Shown: in pieces, positions 33,211 to 43,071 of the stretch
Layout of the letters: the number at the start of each line of letters is the position of its first letter
How positions within the stretch are numbered: position 1 is the stretch's first letter
DNA from: Anaerobacterium chartisolvens
Lineage (GTDB): Bacteria > Bacillota > Clostridia > Acetivibrionales > DSM-27016
Length of the DNA: 64,000 nucleotides
Reading direction: 5' to 3'
Assembly (NCBI RefSeq): GCF_003337415.1
Contig: NZ_QPJT01000004.1
Span: 62,001-126,000, forward strand
The notes under the pieces: generated by a model
Databases searched by the model: none
The model's input: only the letters and a program-made list of their open reading frames with translations
Told to the model about the DNA's origin: nothing
Translations under genes and position numbers: made by a program

Positions 33211-34773
33211 TTATTCCCTTTTTTTGCCGACAAGGCTTTTATACTCACTGGGAGACATGCCTGTTTTTCTTTTAAAGACCTTGCTGAAATGGAAAGGATC
33301 ACAAAAGCCTGTAATTGCGGCAATATCCTTTGTCAGTATGTCGGGCTGGCCCTCGATAACTTCCTTTGCCTTTTCTATGCGGAGGTGAAACAGATAATCG
33401 GCTGGCGACATGCCCTTGTGCTTGCGGAAAAGCTTACTTAAGTAAGAGGGGACAAGCCCGAATTTTTCCGATAACAACTGGTTGTTTATCTGCTCTGTCA
33501 GATTTCCGGCAATGTACATGTCTACCTTCTCCATCAGCAGTTCAATACTTTCATTGGAATATCCAGCTTTTAATTTTATCTGGAACATCTCCTCGAAAAT
33601 GTACCATACATTTATAAAAAGCTCTTTATAGTTATTTGAATTTGATACAGCTTCATTTATCTGCAATTCAAGGTCTGTAGAATTAAAGGAGTTAGATAGC
33701 CCAAGCCCTCCCAAGCACAGAAACACTACATCCTTCACCAGCTTTTCAACCCAGATCTGCAAAAAGCTTGATGCCTCCCACTGCTGAAACAGGTTTAAAA
33801 GCTCATTTTTTAAAGACGAGATGCTGCCGCTTTCGGCGCATTTCAGTATTCTTTTTTGATTGACAGTGTCCATAACAGGCATATCGGGTTTTAAAGCATC
33901 AAGGCTTTGAGCGGAGGAAGCGGTCTTGAATATCTGCGATTTGGCAAATACCATTTTCTTATTTAATTGTGTCCTGAGATCGTTTAAAATACCGCCTGCC
34001 GTTTCAATTTTTTCTATATAGGGGCTGATTCCTATGTTTATGCAGCCGTACAGTTTATTCAGCTCTTCCAGCGCGGAAGCCGCAATATACTTCGCCCGGT
34101 CGTCCGAAGAGTCCTTCAGCGTCAATACAGCAACTCTTTCAGCGCCCGTGGTTCCCTTGAAAGCAAAACAACTCTCATCGCTGTGCAAAAATTTCAGCAT
34201 TAATTTTTCCAAATCGGTATTCTCCCAGAAAACCCTTCTGGGAGAATAATAATCAAGAGAATAGGTGGGAAAGGAACCCGCGCAAAAAAGCATTAAAAGC
34301 AGATAGCCTTTGGAGGAAATGCATGAATCCCCTTCCGTAGAGACAATCCTATTTTCAATTACTGAATTGAAAAATTCCCTTTGACGCTTATTTCTCTTGC
34401 CGTTAATATCATTTGCCAGCTTGCTTAGGAGAACCGACAGCTCACTCCTGTCCAAAGGCTTTAAAAGATAATCCTCTACGCCGAGAGCCATTGCAGACCG
34501 GGCATAATTGAACTCACTGTAGCCGCTTAATATTACCACCTTTATATCAAGGTCTTTGTCACGGATGTGCTGTATAAGCGCCAAGCCGTCAACAACCGAC
34601 ATCTGAATATCTGTGAAAAGCACATCCGGTATGTCTGTCTCAAGCATTCTTATTGCGTCAGAACCGCTGTCCGCCATTGCGATGACCTTAAATTCATGAT
34701 TTACAGCTTCAATAATGCTGCAAATACTTCTTAAAATAGGGGGTTCGTCTTCAACAACCATAACCTTAATCAT
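33211..34773 (-). CDS. YesN-type AraC-family response regulator
   Basis: A 520-residue regulator: REC domain (1-120) with Asp in 'DVLFTDIQMSVVDG' and Lys in 'YLLKPL', a long middle region of unknown fold, and two AraC-type helix-turn-helix motifs at the C-terminus (about 415-515; 'LVPSYLSKLFRKHKGMSPADYL', 'GFCDPFHFSKVFKRKTGMSPSEY'). With the neighbouring YesM-like kinase it typically activates a divergent sugar ABC operon, here the one starting at 36789. Start at 34773 is chosen for GGGAGG upstream; it overlaps the end of the kinase gene by 8 bases, showing coupling. Confidence 0.94.
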   Translation of the reverse strand: MIKVMVVEDEPPILRSICSIIEAVNHEFKVIAMADSGSDAIRMLETDIPDVLFTDIQMSVVDGLALIQHIRDKDLDIKVVILSGYSEFNYARSAMALGVEDYLLKPLDRSELSVLLSKLANDINGKRNKRQREFFNSVIENRIVSTEGDSCISSKGYLLLMLFCAGSFPTYSLDYYSPRRVFWENTDLEKLMLKFLHSDESCFAFKGTTGAERVAVLTLKDSSDDRAKYIAASALEELNKLYGCINIGISPYIEKIETAGGILNDLRTQLNKKMVFAKSQIFKTASSAQSLDALKPDMPVMDTVNQKRILKCAESGSISSLKNELLNLFQQWEASSFLQIWVEKLVKDVVFLCLGGLGLSNSFNSTDLELQINEAVSNSNNYKELFINVWYIFEEMFQIKLKAGYSNESIELLMEKVDMYIAGNLTEQINNQLLSEKFGLVPSYLSKLFRKHKGMSPADYLFHLRIEKAKEVIEGQPDILTKDIAAITGFCDPFHFSKVFKRKTGMSPSEYKSLVGKKRE

Positions 34774-36592
34774 ATATAGGCCCTCCCAGCGTAATCTTTG
34801 TCCCTCCCCCGGCATTTTGCTCTATTTTAAAAATCATATCCTCTTTATATAATAGCCGGAGCCGTACAATAGTATTTATAAGTCCCATTCCCCCCAGCTT
34901 CAGATCCTTTATACTGGTATAAGGGTTTTTGACAAATTCATCAACCTGTTCAAAAATCCGCTTTATTTTGTCCTCGCTAAAGCCTGCGCCGTTATCGGAG
35001 ACCTCCACATACCAGGTGCTGCCGCCGCAGAAGGCGTTGATTTTAATATGCCACGGAGGCTGTATGCTCCTGAATCCGTGGTGAAAACAGTTTTCTACTA
35101 TCGGCTGAAGTGTCAGCTTTGGTATATCTGTCTTTTTCTGATAAAGCTTGTCGTCCACAGCTACTTCGTAATCAAGCTTGTACTCAAACCTTATCTTCAT
35201 AAGCTTAAGGTAATTTGTTACATGCCGTATTTCATCACCAACGGGTAAAAAGTCGTCATTGTAGGAGGTCGAGTATCTGAGCATGGAGGACAGCAGCACA
35301 CAGATTTGCGTGGTTTTTTCCGAGCCTGTTGTCTGGCTGTCTGCATTAATTACCGAAAGCATGTTATATAAAAAATGCGGATCCATCTGTGACTGGAGGG
35401 CTATCATATGCGCTTTCATTTCATGCGCCCTGGTCTGAACGAGCTCGTTCATTGAGTCCTTCAGCCGGGCAAACATGCCGTCAAACAAATGATTTAATTC
35501 AATAATCTCATCGCTGTCATCCGATTGTGCAATATCCATTGACAGATTGTCGAGAGTCACCTGTCTTACAGAATTCCTCAGTATTTTCAAAGGGCGTGTA
35601 AGCTTGTTGGAAAGTATAAATATAAATATAAGAGAAATGAACAGAAGCCCCGTCCCCGTGAGTACAATAATCATTCCCGTCAGCCGTATAGGCTTTAGCA
35701 GATTTTCCTTAGGCTCCGCAAGAATAAGCGTCCAGCCGGAGTAATCCGATCTGGTATAGTAAATAAGCTCGGACTTATTTGTGACGGGCCCCGTGACATC
35801 TGCATTGCCTGATTTGCCGGTATTGATTCTATCCAGATAATATACTGCGTCACTTGAGGTAAAATCCGCAGACACAGGATAAACAATGTCCCCGCTTTCG
35901 GTAAGGAGATAAATGCCTCTTCCGGGAGAGTCATTTTGCTTTAGCAGCTTTTCAAGGCTGTCGTAAGGCTTTTGCGTTTCAACAATACCAAAGGATTCAT
36001 AGCTGCTCGGTATAATAATTTGTCTTAAAACGGAGATCATTTTGATATTTGCGTCTTCCGACCAAAAATCATCATGCGTAGGAAGAATTACCTTGCCTGG
36101 CCCGGAAATGAGCTGTGTATACCATTTGCCGTAATCCTCATGGTATACGCGCTTTGCAATAGCGTTTGAATTATCGCGTATTCCCGTGCTTATATAATCC
36201 CCGTTTGCATTATAAAGGCTGGTTCTGAAGGGAGTCTGCAAATTTGCCAGGCATATTGACGCAAGCGTGTCCGATATTTGCCTGTTGTCTTCGGTAGTTA
36301 CCGAAAAGTAGTTTTGGGCTTCCTCACTTTTTTTAATGCCTGAAAACACCTCTTTCACTACTGGATTTGATATTACATAGAGGGTTGTCCTGTCCATGTC
36401 AAGCAAAAAATTGTCTATTTGACTCATAGTGCTTGTAGTCAGCTGGTTCAAGTTTTCCTCCGACTGCCTAAGAGTAATCTGGGATATATATATATAGAAA
36501 AAAAACAACGCCGAAGAAACAATAAGTATAAAAACAACTGAATAGTACATAAAAAGCTTTGTCTGAAATTTGAGGCTGTTAAACATTTTCAC
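34766..36592 (-). CDS. YesM-type sensor histidine kinase
   Basis: A 608-residue membrane kinase: first helix (about 13-33), extracytoplasmic dCache-like sensor (about 34-290), second helix (about 300-322), HAMP (323-380), His-kinase region of the YesM type with phosphorylated His in 'SQMDPHFLYNMLS' (about 405), and ATPase domain with 'PIVENCFHHGF' (N box) and 'VSDNGAGFSEDKI' (G box). GTG start with AGGAG five bases upstream. It probably senses an extracellular oligosaccharide, directly or through the binding protein encoded divergently at 36789. Confidence 0.95.
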   Translation of the reverse strand: MKMFNSLKFQTKLFMYYSVVFILIVSSALFFFYIYISQITLRQSEENLNQLTTSTMSQIDNFLLDMDRTTLYVISNPVVKEVFSGIKKSEEAQNYFSVTTEDNRQISDTLASICLANLQTPFRTSLYNANGDYISTGIRDNSNAIAKRVYHEDYGKWYTQLISGPGKVILPTHDDFWSEDANIKMISVLRQIIIPSSYESFGIVETQKPYDSLEKLLKQNDSPGRGIYLLTESGDIVYPVSADFTSSDAVYYLDRINTGKSGNADVTGPVTNKSELIYYTRSDYSGWTLILAEPKENLLKPIRLTGMIIVLTGTGLLFISLIFIFILSNKLTRPLKILRNSVRQVTLDNLSMDIAQSDDSDEIIELNHLFDGMFARLKDSMNELVQTRAHEMKAHMIALQSQMDPHFLYNMLSVINADSQTTGSEKTTQICVLLSSMLRYSTSYNDDFLPVGDEIRHVTNYLKLMKIRFEYKLDYEVAVDDKLYQKKTDIPKLTLQPIVENCFHHGFRSIQPPWHIKINAFCGGSTWYVEVSDNGAGFSEDKIKRIFEQVDEFVKNPYTSIKDLKLGGMGLINTIVRLRLLYKEDMIFKIEQNAGGGTKITLGGPIYD

Positions 36593-36788
36593 TGCAGCTC
36601 CTTATTGTTATGCTTACGCTTATTATATCATAGCAATGCCCCATATATTGATTTTTTAATATGAGACATGCTTCTCTTTCATTTGAAACATTTATTTATT
36701 TTTTAATAAGCTTATAATATAAATATAAGGCGCGCCGGATATGCTTATAGAATACAAACAAGTGAATTAAAAAGAGGAGGTACACGAA

Positions 36789-38153
36789 ATGAACTCGTCT
36801 AAGCTGAAAACAGCTCTTGCAATTACAATTGCTGCTTTTATGACTGTATCAACTGCCGCATGTGGCCAATCAGGCACCTCGGATAACAAGGGTACCCAGA
36901 GCCAGTCAACCAATGCCCCGATAAAAACAGATGACTCCAAGAAGGCTCTCACAATAGCCTATCTCACTTCAACTACCAAATTCAAGGATGTTGAAAAAGA
37001 CATGGCGGAACAGCTTAAAGCGGATGAAAATATTACAGTGGAATTTCAGATAGTGCCGGATGACCAGTATGTAACTCTGGTTAAAAGTAAATTGGCTTCA
37101 GGAGAGGTTCCTGATGTATTGGATTATAATTTCCCGACACAAAACAGCAGTGATCTTGGCGCCTCCAAAAACATGGAGGATCTGAGTAATGAGCCATGGG
37201 TATCCAGGCTTAATAACGCCAAGCTTGTAAAGGACCCGGATGACGGCAAAATATACGCTCTTCCAAGGGAATCCTCCTCCTTCTTCGGTGCCTGCTACTA
37301 TAATAAAAAGGTTTTGAAGAGTGTGGGAATAGAAGATCCACAGCCCAAAACCTACAAAGATTTTCTCGACATCCTTGAAACCATCAAGACAAAAGGCAAC
37401 GGGGTCGTCCCCTTCTATGCCAGCAACAAGGATAGCTGGACCACTCAGATATTCATGACGCTTGGGGTTCCCATAGCATTAAGTCCAAACGATCAGGCGG
37501 TATGGGACAAGCTGCTTGCCAATGAAATGAAATGGTCGGATATTCCTGAGTTTAAAGAGATATTAAACGATTATCACGATTTGTACAAAAAGGGCTATGT
37601 GAACAAGGATAATCTTTCAGCGACATATGACATGGCAAAGGAGGCTGTTGCAACAGGCAAGGCAGCAATGATGCTTAACGGTGAATGGGCGGCAACCGAC
37701 ATAATGTCAAAATGGCCTGATGCTGAGCTGGGAGCATTTATTATTCCGTTCAAAGATAAGCTGATGATAGGAACAGGGGCATATGTTCAGGGAATATTTG
37801 TTCCTAAGAACGGTAAGCAGGTTGAAAACGCAAAGAAGTTTGTAAATTTGTGGTCTCAGCCCAAGTATCAGAACATGTTCTGGGAAAAAAATGCCGGCTT
37901 CCCCGGTTTCACCGATGTTGATGGCGGAGACGTATTGCCTTATATAAAAGCTCTTGTTGACACCTATATTACAACAGGCCAATACTGCTATCAGATTAAT
38001 GACCCTATGGGAGCGGCCAGCGGCAGCTTCGGCGACCTTTGGAATTATTATATTGAAATGGTTGCGGGCAGCTCTACGCCTGATAACGTTCTGCAAAAAT
38101 TTGATAAAAAGTACTCAGATTTTATGAAGCAAAAGAACCAGCCGGGATTCTAA
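36789..38153 (+). CDS. Carbohydrate ABC transporter, extracellular substrate-binding lipoprotein (family 1)
   Basis: A 454-residue lipoprotein: signal helix ending 'STAACGQSG' (lipid Cys about residue 25), then a family-1 binding-protein fold ('LTIAYLTSTTKFKDVEKDM', 'EVPDVLDYNFPTQ', 'GKAAMMLNGEWAATDI'). It captures an oligosaccharide outside the cell for the two permeases downstream. It lies divergent from yesM/yesN and has a very strong hairpin between it and the first permease, which usually leaves more binding protein than channel. AGAGGAGG precedes the ATG. A TATAAT at about 36714-36720 marks the promoter; its -35 is poor, as expected for an activator-dependent promoter. Confidence 0.93.
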   Translation: MNSSKLKTALAITIAAFMTVSTAACGQSGTSDNKGTQSQSTNAPIKTDDSKKALTIAYLTSTTKFKDVEKDMAEQLKADENITVEFQIVPDDQYVTLVKSKLASGEVPDVLDYNFPTQNSSDLGASKNMEDLSNEPWVSRLNNAKLVKDPDDGKIYALPRESSSFFGACYYNKKVLKSVGIEDPQPKTYKDFLDILETIKTKGNGVVPFYASNKDSWTTQIFMTLGVPIALSPNDQAVWDKLLANEMKWSDIPEFKEILNDYHDLYKKGYVNKDNLSATYDMAKEAVATGKAAMMLNGEWAATDIMSKWPDAELGAFIIPFKDKLMIGTGAYVQGIFVPKNGKQVENAKKFVNLWSQPKYQNMFWEKNAGFPGFTDVDGGDVLPYIKALVDTYITTGQYCYQINDPMGAASGSFGDLWNYYIEMVAGSSTPDNVLQKFDKKYSDFMKQKNQPGF

Positions 38154-38182
38154 GGTACAAAAATACTTTTGGGATTACTTTT

Positions 38183-38212
38183 AAAGCAGGCCTTGCTTTT
38201 AAGGCCTGCTTT
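38183..38212 (+). terminator. Partial terminator / processing hairpin between binding protein and permease
   Basis: AAAGCAGGCCTT pairs perfectly with AAGGCCTGCTTT over a 6-base loop, followed by TTATTT. Read-through is needed for the permeases 18 bases downstream. Confidence 0.75.
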
Positions 38213-38229
38213 ATTTAAGGGGGAGTATT

Positions 38230-39099
38230 ATGAAAGCAAAGAATCTTTTGTATCCAAAATATTTGACATATCCGGCTATTTTAGTATTTGGTGTGTTTTT
38301 TATTCTGCCTGTGGCGGCGGCATTTATATTAAGCTTTTATGATTGGAATATTGACAGGCTGCTTACGCCAAAGTTTATTGGTTTTGAGAATTTTAAATAT
38401 ATATTCGGTGATGAATACTTTATTTTATCGGCAAGAAACACTCTGGTTTACGCAATAATTACTTCGTTTATGAAAATTCTGCTGGGGCTGGCACTCGCAG
38501 TTGTTTTAAACATGCAGCTTCGTGGAAGGAATATTTTAAGGACAATATTTTATCTGCCCGCGGCTCTTAGCTATATTGTTGTAGGGCTTGTCTTTTCATC
38601 CATATTCCGCATGGACGGCATGTTTAACAACATGCTGGCCGGCATAGGGCTGGCAGGCCTGCAGACAGACTGGCTGGGAAACGGCACAACGGCCCTGTAC
38701 TGCGCCTGTGTAGCCGAAATATGGAAATGGAGCGGCTTTACAATGGCAATATTCATCGCCGGGCTCCAAAGTATTTCCAGTGATTATTATGAATCTGCAA
38801 GAATCGATGGTGCAAGCTCGTTACAGCAGTTTATTAAAATAACGCTTCCTCTTTTAAAGCCGGCAATAAGTGTAAACGTGACAATTGCCATAATAGGCGG
38901 ACTAAAAGTGTTTGATTCGGTTTTTGTCATGACAGGAGGAGGCCCGGGCTTTGCTTCACAGGTACTGAACACATATGTGTATAAGGCTTTTGGAGAAGGC
39001 ACGCTGGGACGATCCTCAGCAATGGGTATAATGCTGTTTATAGCTATATTTATCATATCCAGCATCAGTAATAACCTTACAAGAAGAGGGGTGGAATGA
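38230..39099 (+). CDS. Sugar ABC transporter permease (MalF/UgpA type)
   Basis: A 289-residue membrane protein with six predicted helices and the permease signature 'YYESARIDGASSLQQFIKITLPLLKP' region (EAA loop, about residues 185-210; 'ESARIDGASS' is the core). With the next gene it forms the membrane part of an importer. Ribosome binding site AAGGGGGAG precedes the ATG. No ATPase gene is in this operon, so a shared MsmK/UgpC-type ATPase from elsewhere must energise it. Confidence 0.94.
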   Translation: MKAKNLLYPKYLTYPAILVFGVFFILPVAAAFILSFYDWNIDRLLTPKFIGFENFKYIFGDEYFILSARNTLVYAIITSFMKILLGLALAVVLNMQLRGRNILRTIFYLPAALSYIVVGLVFSSIFRMDGMFNNMLAGIGLAGLQTDWLGNGTTALYCACVAEIWKWSGFTMAIFIAGLQSISSDYYESARIDGASSLQQFIKITLPLLKPAISVNVTIAIIGGLKVFDSVFVMTGGGPGFASQVLNTYVYKAFGEGTLGRSSAMGIMLFIAIFIISSISNNLTRRGVE

Positions 39100-39102
39100 A
39101 GC

Positions 39103-39933
39103 ATGAATCAGGCGTTTTTAAGAAAGCTGCATAAAATCCTTATAGAAATTATCATGTGGGTAATAAGCCTTGTAGTACTGATACCATTGCTAATAGTACT
39201 TTTCGGTTCTTTAAAATCAGCCCCCGAAGCGGCGCATTTCAATATTATTCCGCCGCTTGAATGGCATTTTGAAAATTATATTCATGTTATTAAAACTGGC
39301 GGTCTTATCAATGCCGCTAAAAACAGCATTCTCATTACATTTTTTTCAATTGCTTTGATTATTCTGGTGTCTGTGATGTGTTCTTTTATTATAGCAAGAA
39401 GAACCGGCAGATATTCGTCAATAATATATAATATTTTTCTTATGGGAATGATAGCGCCCATGCAGCTTATAACCACCTTCGGGCTTTTAAAGGTGCTGAA
39501 TTTGATGGGAACCTATTCGGGGGTCATTCTGATTTTCAGCGCAACGCAGATACCGTGGGCAGTGTTTATGCTGACAAGCTTTATGAAAACCATTCCGAGG
39601 GAAATGGATGAAGCGGCTTTTATTGATGGAGCGGGCCCCATAAAAATGGTCTTTGTAATTATTATGCCATTATTAAAGCCGGTAATAGCCACTACAATTG
39701 TTATACTCTCCATGTCGGTGTGGAATGATTTGATGATTCCTCTGTTTTTCCTTAATTCCTCGTCGAAATGGACAATGCCTCTTACCGTTTATAACTTTTT
39801 CGGGCAGTATTTCAGTAATTGGAACTATGTTTTTGCTGATTTGGTGCTTACCGCGCTTCCCGTTGTAATACTTTATCTGTTCTTCCAGAGATATGTAATA
39901 GCCGGAATGACCGCAGGCGCCGTTAAGGGATAA
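39103..39933 (+). CDS. Sugar ABC transporter permease (MalG/UgpE type)
   Basis: A 276-residue membrane protein with six helices; EAA loop 'EMDEAAFIDGAGPIKMVFVI' at about residues 165-185. It starts 3 bases after the stop of the first permease and pairs with it. The C-terminus (YVIAGMTAGAVKG) is the usual one for MalG-type proteins. The GH29 gene follows after 45 bases. Confidence 0.94.
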   Translation: MNQAFLRKLHKILIEIIMWVISLVVLIPLLIVLFGSLKSAPEAAHFNIIPPLEWHFENYIHVIKTGGLINAAKNSILITFFSIALIILVSVMCSFIIARRTGRYSSIIYNIFLMGMIAPMQLITTFGLLKVLNLMGTYSGVILIFSATQIPWAVFMLTSFMKTIPREMDEAAFIDGAGPIKMVFVIIMPLLKPVIATTIVILSMSVWNDLMIPLFFLNSSSKWTMPLTVYNFFGQYFSNWNYVFADLVLTALPVVILYLFFQRYVIAGMTAGAVKG

Positions 39934-39978
39934 TGCGGCATGAGGCGGCATAAATTAAAGTTAAGGAGTTGATGCTTT

Positions 39979-41217
39979 TTGTTATTGCCGATACCGTCAC
40001 AAAGGGTTAAGAATTTTGAGAGAATGGGCTTTGGTATGTTTATACACTTTGGCTTATATTCACAGCTGGAATCCGGCGAATGGGTCATGAACCTCAAAAA
40101 TATACCGTTATCCCAATATGCAAAGCTGAAGGACACCTTCACGGCAGAGGACTTCGATGCGGAAAAAATTGTTTTGCTTGCCAAAAGAGCAGGAATGAAG
40201 TATATAACGATGGGAGCCCGTCATCATGAGGGCTTTTCCCTGTACGATACAAAGGGCTTGTCAAATTATGACTCGGTACACAGCCCGGCCGGAAGGGATC
40301 TGGTGGCTGAATTTGTAAGCGCTTGCAGGCAAAACTCCATTGTACCGTTTTTATACCATACTACACTTGATTGGTATCAGGAAAGCTATAAAACAGATTT
40401 CAATGCGTATCTTGAGTATCTCAGAAAATCCATAGAAATTCTTTGCAGAAATTATGGCGAGATAGGCGGCCTATGGTTTGACGGGAATTGGGATAAGCCT
40501 GATGCCGACTGGAGGCTGGATGAATTGTATGGAACCATAAGGAAGTACCAGCCTGAGGCAATCATTGTAAATAACACCGGGCTTGAGGCACGGGGGGAGC
40601 TGTCTCATCCCGAGATTGACAGTGTTACCTTTGAGCAGGGCAGGCCGGTGCCATTAAACAGGAATGGCATGAGCAAGTATGTAACGGGGGAAATGTGCCA
40701 GACCATGAATGAGAATTGGGGTATAGGGAAACGGGATTTAAATTATAAATCGACCTCCGAGCTGATTGAAAATCTTTGTGCCTGCCGCAAAGCGGGCGCA
40801 AATTATTTGCTGAATACAGGCCCCACCGCACAGGGCAGCATACCCGGTATTCAAAAGGAACTCATGGAGACTATAGGAGACTGGATGAGCCTTAACGGAA
40901 GGGCAATATATGAAGGAAAGCCGTGTATGATCAGAGGAGGCCATGAAGACTTTGCCCTTGAAGGTGATGACGGCAAAGTTTATCTATTTATATATAAGCT
41001 GCATGTGCAAGGACACCCCAATGTCACTTTAGGAGCTAACAAATCCGGGCCGCGAGCATTTTATGGCGTTCACAGGAAGGTTAGCGGCGTGCGCTGGCTG
41101 GATAATAATGAAGAATTGGCTTTTACGCAGGATACAGACTCGGGGCTTTTCTGCTTCGATGCCACAGGATATCCTTATGGTGAAAATTTAGTGGTAAGGG
41201 TTGCGGAACTTTATTGA
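39979..41217 (+). CDS. GH29 alpha-L-fucosidase
   Basis: A 412-residue GH29 enzyme without signal peptide. 'GFGMFIHFGLYSQLESGEW' at the start, 'MGARHHEGFSLYD' (conserved His pair) at about residue 75, and 'IGGLWFDGNWDKP' (about 160) carrying the Asp nucleophile. It removes alpha-L-fucose from oligosaccharides by retaining hydrolysis, here in the cytoplasm after uptake by the preceding ABC importer. Start is TTG at 39979, ten bases after AAGGAG; an ATG seven bases earlier is in another frame. Slightly short for the family, and the C-terminal beta domain looks reduced. Confidence 0.93.
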   Translation: MLLPIPSQRVKNFERMGFGMFIHFGLYSQLESGEWVMNLKNIPLSQYAKLKDTFTAEDFDAEKIVLLAKRAGMKYITMGARHHEGFSLYDTKGLSNYDSVHSPAGRDLVAEFVSACRQNSIVPFLYHTTLDWYQESYKTDFNAYLEYLRKSIEILCRNYGEIGGLWFDGNWDKPDADWRLDELYGTIRKYQPEAIIVNNTGLEARGELSHPEIDSVTFEQGRPVPLNRNGMSKYVTGEMCQTMNENWGIGKRDLNYKSTSELIENLCACRKAGANYLLNTGPTAQGSIPGIQKELMETIGDWMSLNGRAIYEGKPCMIRGGHEDFALEGDDGKVYLFIYKLHVQGHPNVTLGANKSGPRAFYGVHRKVSGVRWLDNNEELAFTQDTDSGLFCFDATGYPYGENLVVRVAELY

Positions 41218-41265
41218 TATCTCTGAGGCTTAAGCCTGAAAATTTGATTTAGGAGGAATTTCCAT

Positions 41266-42018
41266 ATGGAAGGCAGAGTATTAACAGAAATTTGCTGCGG
41301 CTCTCTTGACGATGCTTTAATTGCCCAACAGGCCGGTGCCGACAGAATAGAATTAAATTCATGCCTGCAGCAAGGAGGACTTACCCCGTCTCTCGGGACT
41401 TTTATAGAGGCAAAAAAACGGTTGAAAATCCCGGTAATGGTTATGGTTCGTCCCCGCGAGGCCGGTTTTGACTATAGCGGAAATGAAATTGAGGTTATGG
41501 AAAGGGATGCCGGGTTATTTATAGAGCATGGGGCTGAAGGAATTGTTTTTGGGTTTCTTAATAGCGACGGGACGATAAATTTAAAAAATTCACAGCGCAT
41601 GATGAAAATTATCGGACGCGCGGAGGCAGTGTTTCACCGTGCCTTCGATGTTGTGCCGGACCCTTTTAAGGCACTTGACCAGCTTATAGAAATTGGGGTT
41701 ACAAGGGTGCTTACCAGCGGTCAGGAAGCTTCGGTGTACGATGGAGTACCTCTGATCGCAGAATTAGTTAAATATGCAAAGGGCAGAATACAAATACTTC
41801 CCGGCGCAGGTATTAAGCTGGGCAATGTACAGGAAATAATTCACAAAACCGGCGTAAGTCAAATACACTTTGCATCAATAGCAACCCGCTTTGACACATC
41901 CACTGCCGGCAATTCAAAGATTTTCTTCGGAGGGGCTTATTATCCGCCGGAGGACAGGCACACAATTGCAGACTTAAGCACGATGAAAAAAATAATACAA
42001 AAGACAGCGAAAAATTAA
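41266..42018 (+). CDS. cutC: CutC-family protein
   Basis: A 250-residue TIM-barrel protein of the CutC family: 'LTEICCGSLDDALIAQQAGADRIELN' region at the start (core CCGSLDDA, GADRIELN), 'MVRPREAGFDY', 'FHRAFDVVPDP', 'VLTSGQEASVYDG' and 'ILPGAGI'. The name comes from copper tolerance in E. coli, but many firmicute copies stand in sugar-catabolism operons as here, so a role in sugar metabolism is as likely. AGGAGGAA precedes the ATG. Confidence 0.94.
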   Translation: MEGRVLTEICCGSLDDALIAQQAGADRIELNSCLQQGGLTPSLGTFIEAKKRLKIPVMVMVRPREAGFDYSGNEIEVMERDAGLFIEHGAEGIVFGFLNSDGTINLKNSQRMMKIIGRAEAVFHRAFDVVPDPFKALDQLIEIGVTRVLTSGQEASVYDGVPLIAELVKYAKGRIQILPGAGIKLGNVQEIIHKTGVSQIHFASIATRFDTSTAGNSKIFFGGAYYPPEDRHTIADLSTMKKIIQKTAKN

Positions 42019-42023
42019 GTGGA

Positions 42024-42073
42024 ACAGGGCTGAGGCATTTACCCCACCCGCCTGATTATTGTTTCAGCCCTGT
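42024..42073. terminator. Long-loop hairpin at the convergent cutC/pfkB ends
   Basis: ACAGGGCTGA pairs with TCAGCCCTGT across a 30-base loop that contains the end of the kinase gene. No T run follows on the plus strand, so its function as a terminator is uncertain. Confidence 0.35.
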
Positions 42074-42971
42074 ACTTCCGAACCAGATCCCTGCTCACAA
42101 CGCCTATCTCCATGAATTGGGTGTTTGCAACCGCACAGGCTGTCCCCAGCCTGAAGGCCTCCTCCAGTGTGTAATTTTCAGCCAGCGCGGAGGCAAAGCC
42201 CGCAACCATTGAATCCCCCGAGCCTATTGTATTAACGGCCTCCACCGCAGGGTTTACCGCCTCAAGCACCGTGTCTCCCGACACAAGCAAGGCACCCCCG
42301 GCTCCTAAGGAGGCTGTCACCACCTCCACCCCCTGTGAGTTTATAAGCCTGCACGCTCCAATTATATCTTCCTTAGTTTCAAGCGTCCTTCCTATATATC
42401 CGCTAAGCTCCCTTATGTTTGGCTTTACCATATAAGGCTTTGCCTTTATTCCCTCAGCCAGCATTTTATTGCTGCTGTCGAGAATGACCTTTATATTGCG
42501 GCTGCGGGATATTTCTATAAGTGTTCGGTAAAAATCCTCCGGGATGCCGTGCGGAAGCCCTCCTGAGCATACCAGCACACTGGTTCTTTCCAAAATCCTT
42601 TTAAAAGCCTCAAGAAATGCCTCTGTGTCAGCGGGGGTTATATGCGGGCCCCTTTCCAGAAGCTCTGTCTCGGTATGTAATTCGCTGTCTATTATGTTGA
42701 TGTTGGTTCTGGACTCGCCTTGAACCTCTGTAAAAAACGTATTCACTTTAAGCCCGTCAAGCTGTGATACAAGCCAGCTTCCCGTATCTCCAGCTTTAAA
42801 TCCTACGGCGTTGACCCGCTGACCTAAAGCAGCCGCCACTCTGGCAACGTTTATTCCCTTCCCCCCCGCCGATTTAACTGTATCCTCGGGCCTGTAGAGC
42901 CCACCGGCCCTAAAGCCGTCCACAAAATATATTTTATCCACGGCGGGACTTAAAACCACTGCGGTAATCAT
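42039..42971 (-). CDS. PfkB-family hexose-phosphate kinase (1-phosphofructokinase / tagatose-6-phosphate kinase type)
   Basis: A 310-residue ribokinase-fold kinase: 'LSPAVDKIYFVDGF', 'KSAGGKGINVARVAAALG' (PfkB signature 1) and 'VNTIGSGDSMVAGFASAL' (signature 2 with the catalytic Asp). This subfamily phosphorylates fructose-1-P or tagatose-6-P on the other end. Start at 42971 is set by GGGAGG seven bases upstream; an earlier in-frame ATG lacks one. The gene is convergent with the fucosidase operon. In fucose or tagatose routes such a kinase would feed aldolase; no aldolase is seen nearby. Confidence 0.9.
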   Translation of the reverse strand: MITAVVLSPAVDKIYFVDGFRAGGLYRPEDTVKSAGGKGINVARVAAALGQRVNAVGFKAGDTGSWLVSQLDGLKVNTFFTEVQGESRTNINIIDSELHTETELLERGPHITPADTEAFLEAFKRILERTSVLVCSGGLPHGIPEDFYRTLIEISRSRNIKVILDSSNKMLAEGIKAKPYMVKPNIRELSGYIGRTLETKEDIIGACRLINSQGVEVVTASLGAGGALLVSGDTVLEAVNPAVEAVNTIGSGDSMVAGFASALAENYTLEEAFRLGTACAVANTQFMEIGVVSRDLVRKYRAETIIRRVG

Positions 42972-43071
42972 AAACAGCCTCCCAAAATAAATTAACCGTA
43001 TTGCGCCAGGTGCCTGCACCTTCATGCACCCAATGCTATATAGTTTAGGCTTTTACATATCGGATAACGGA

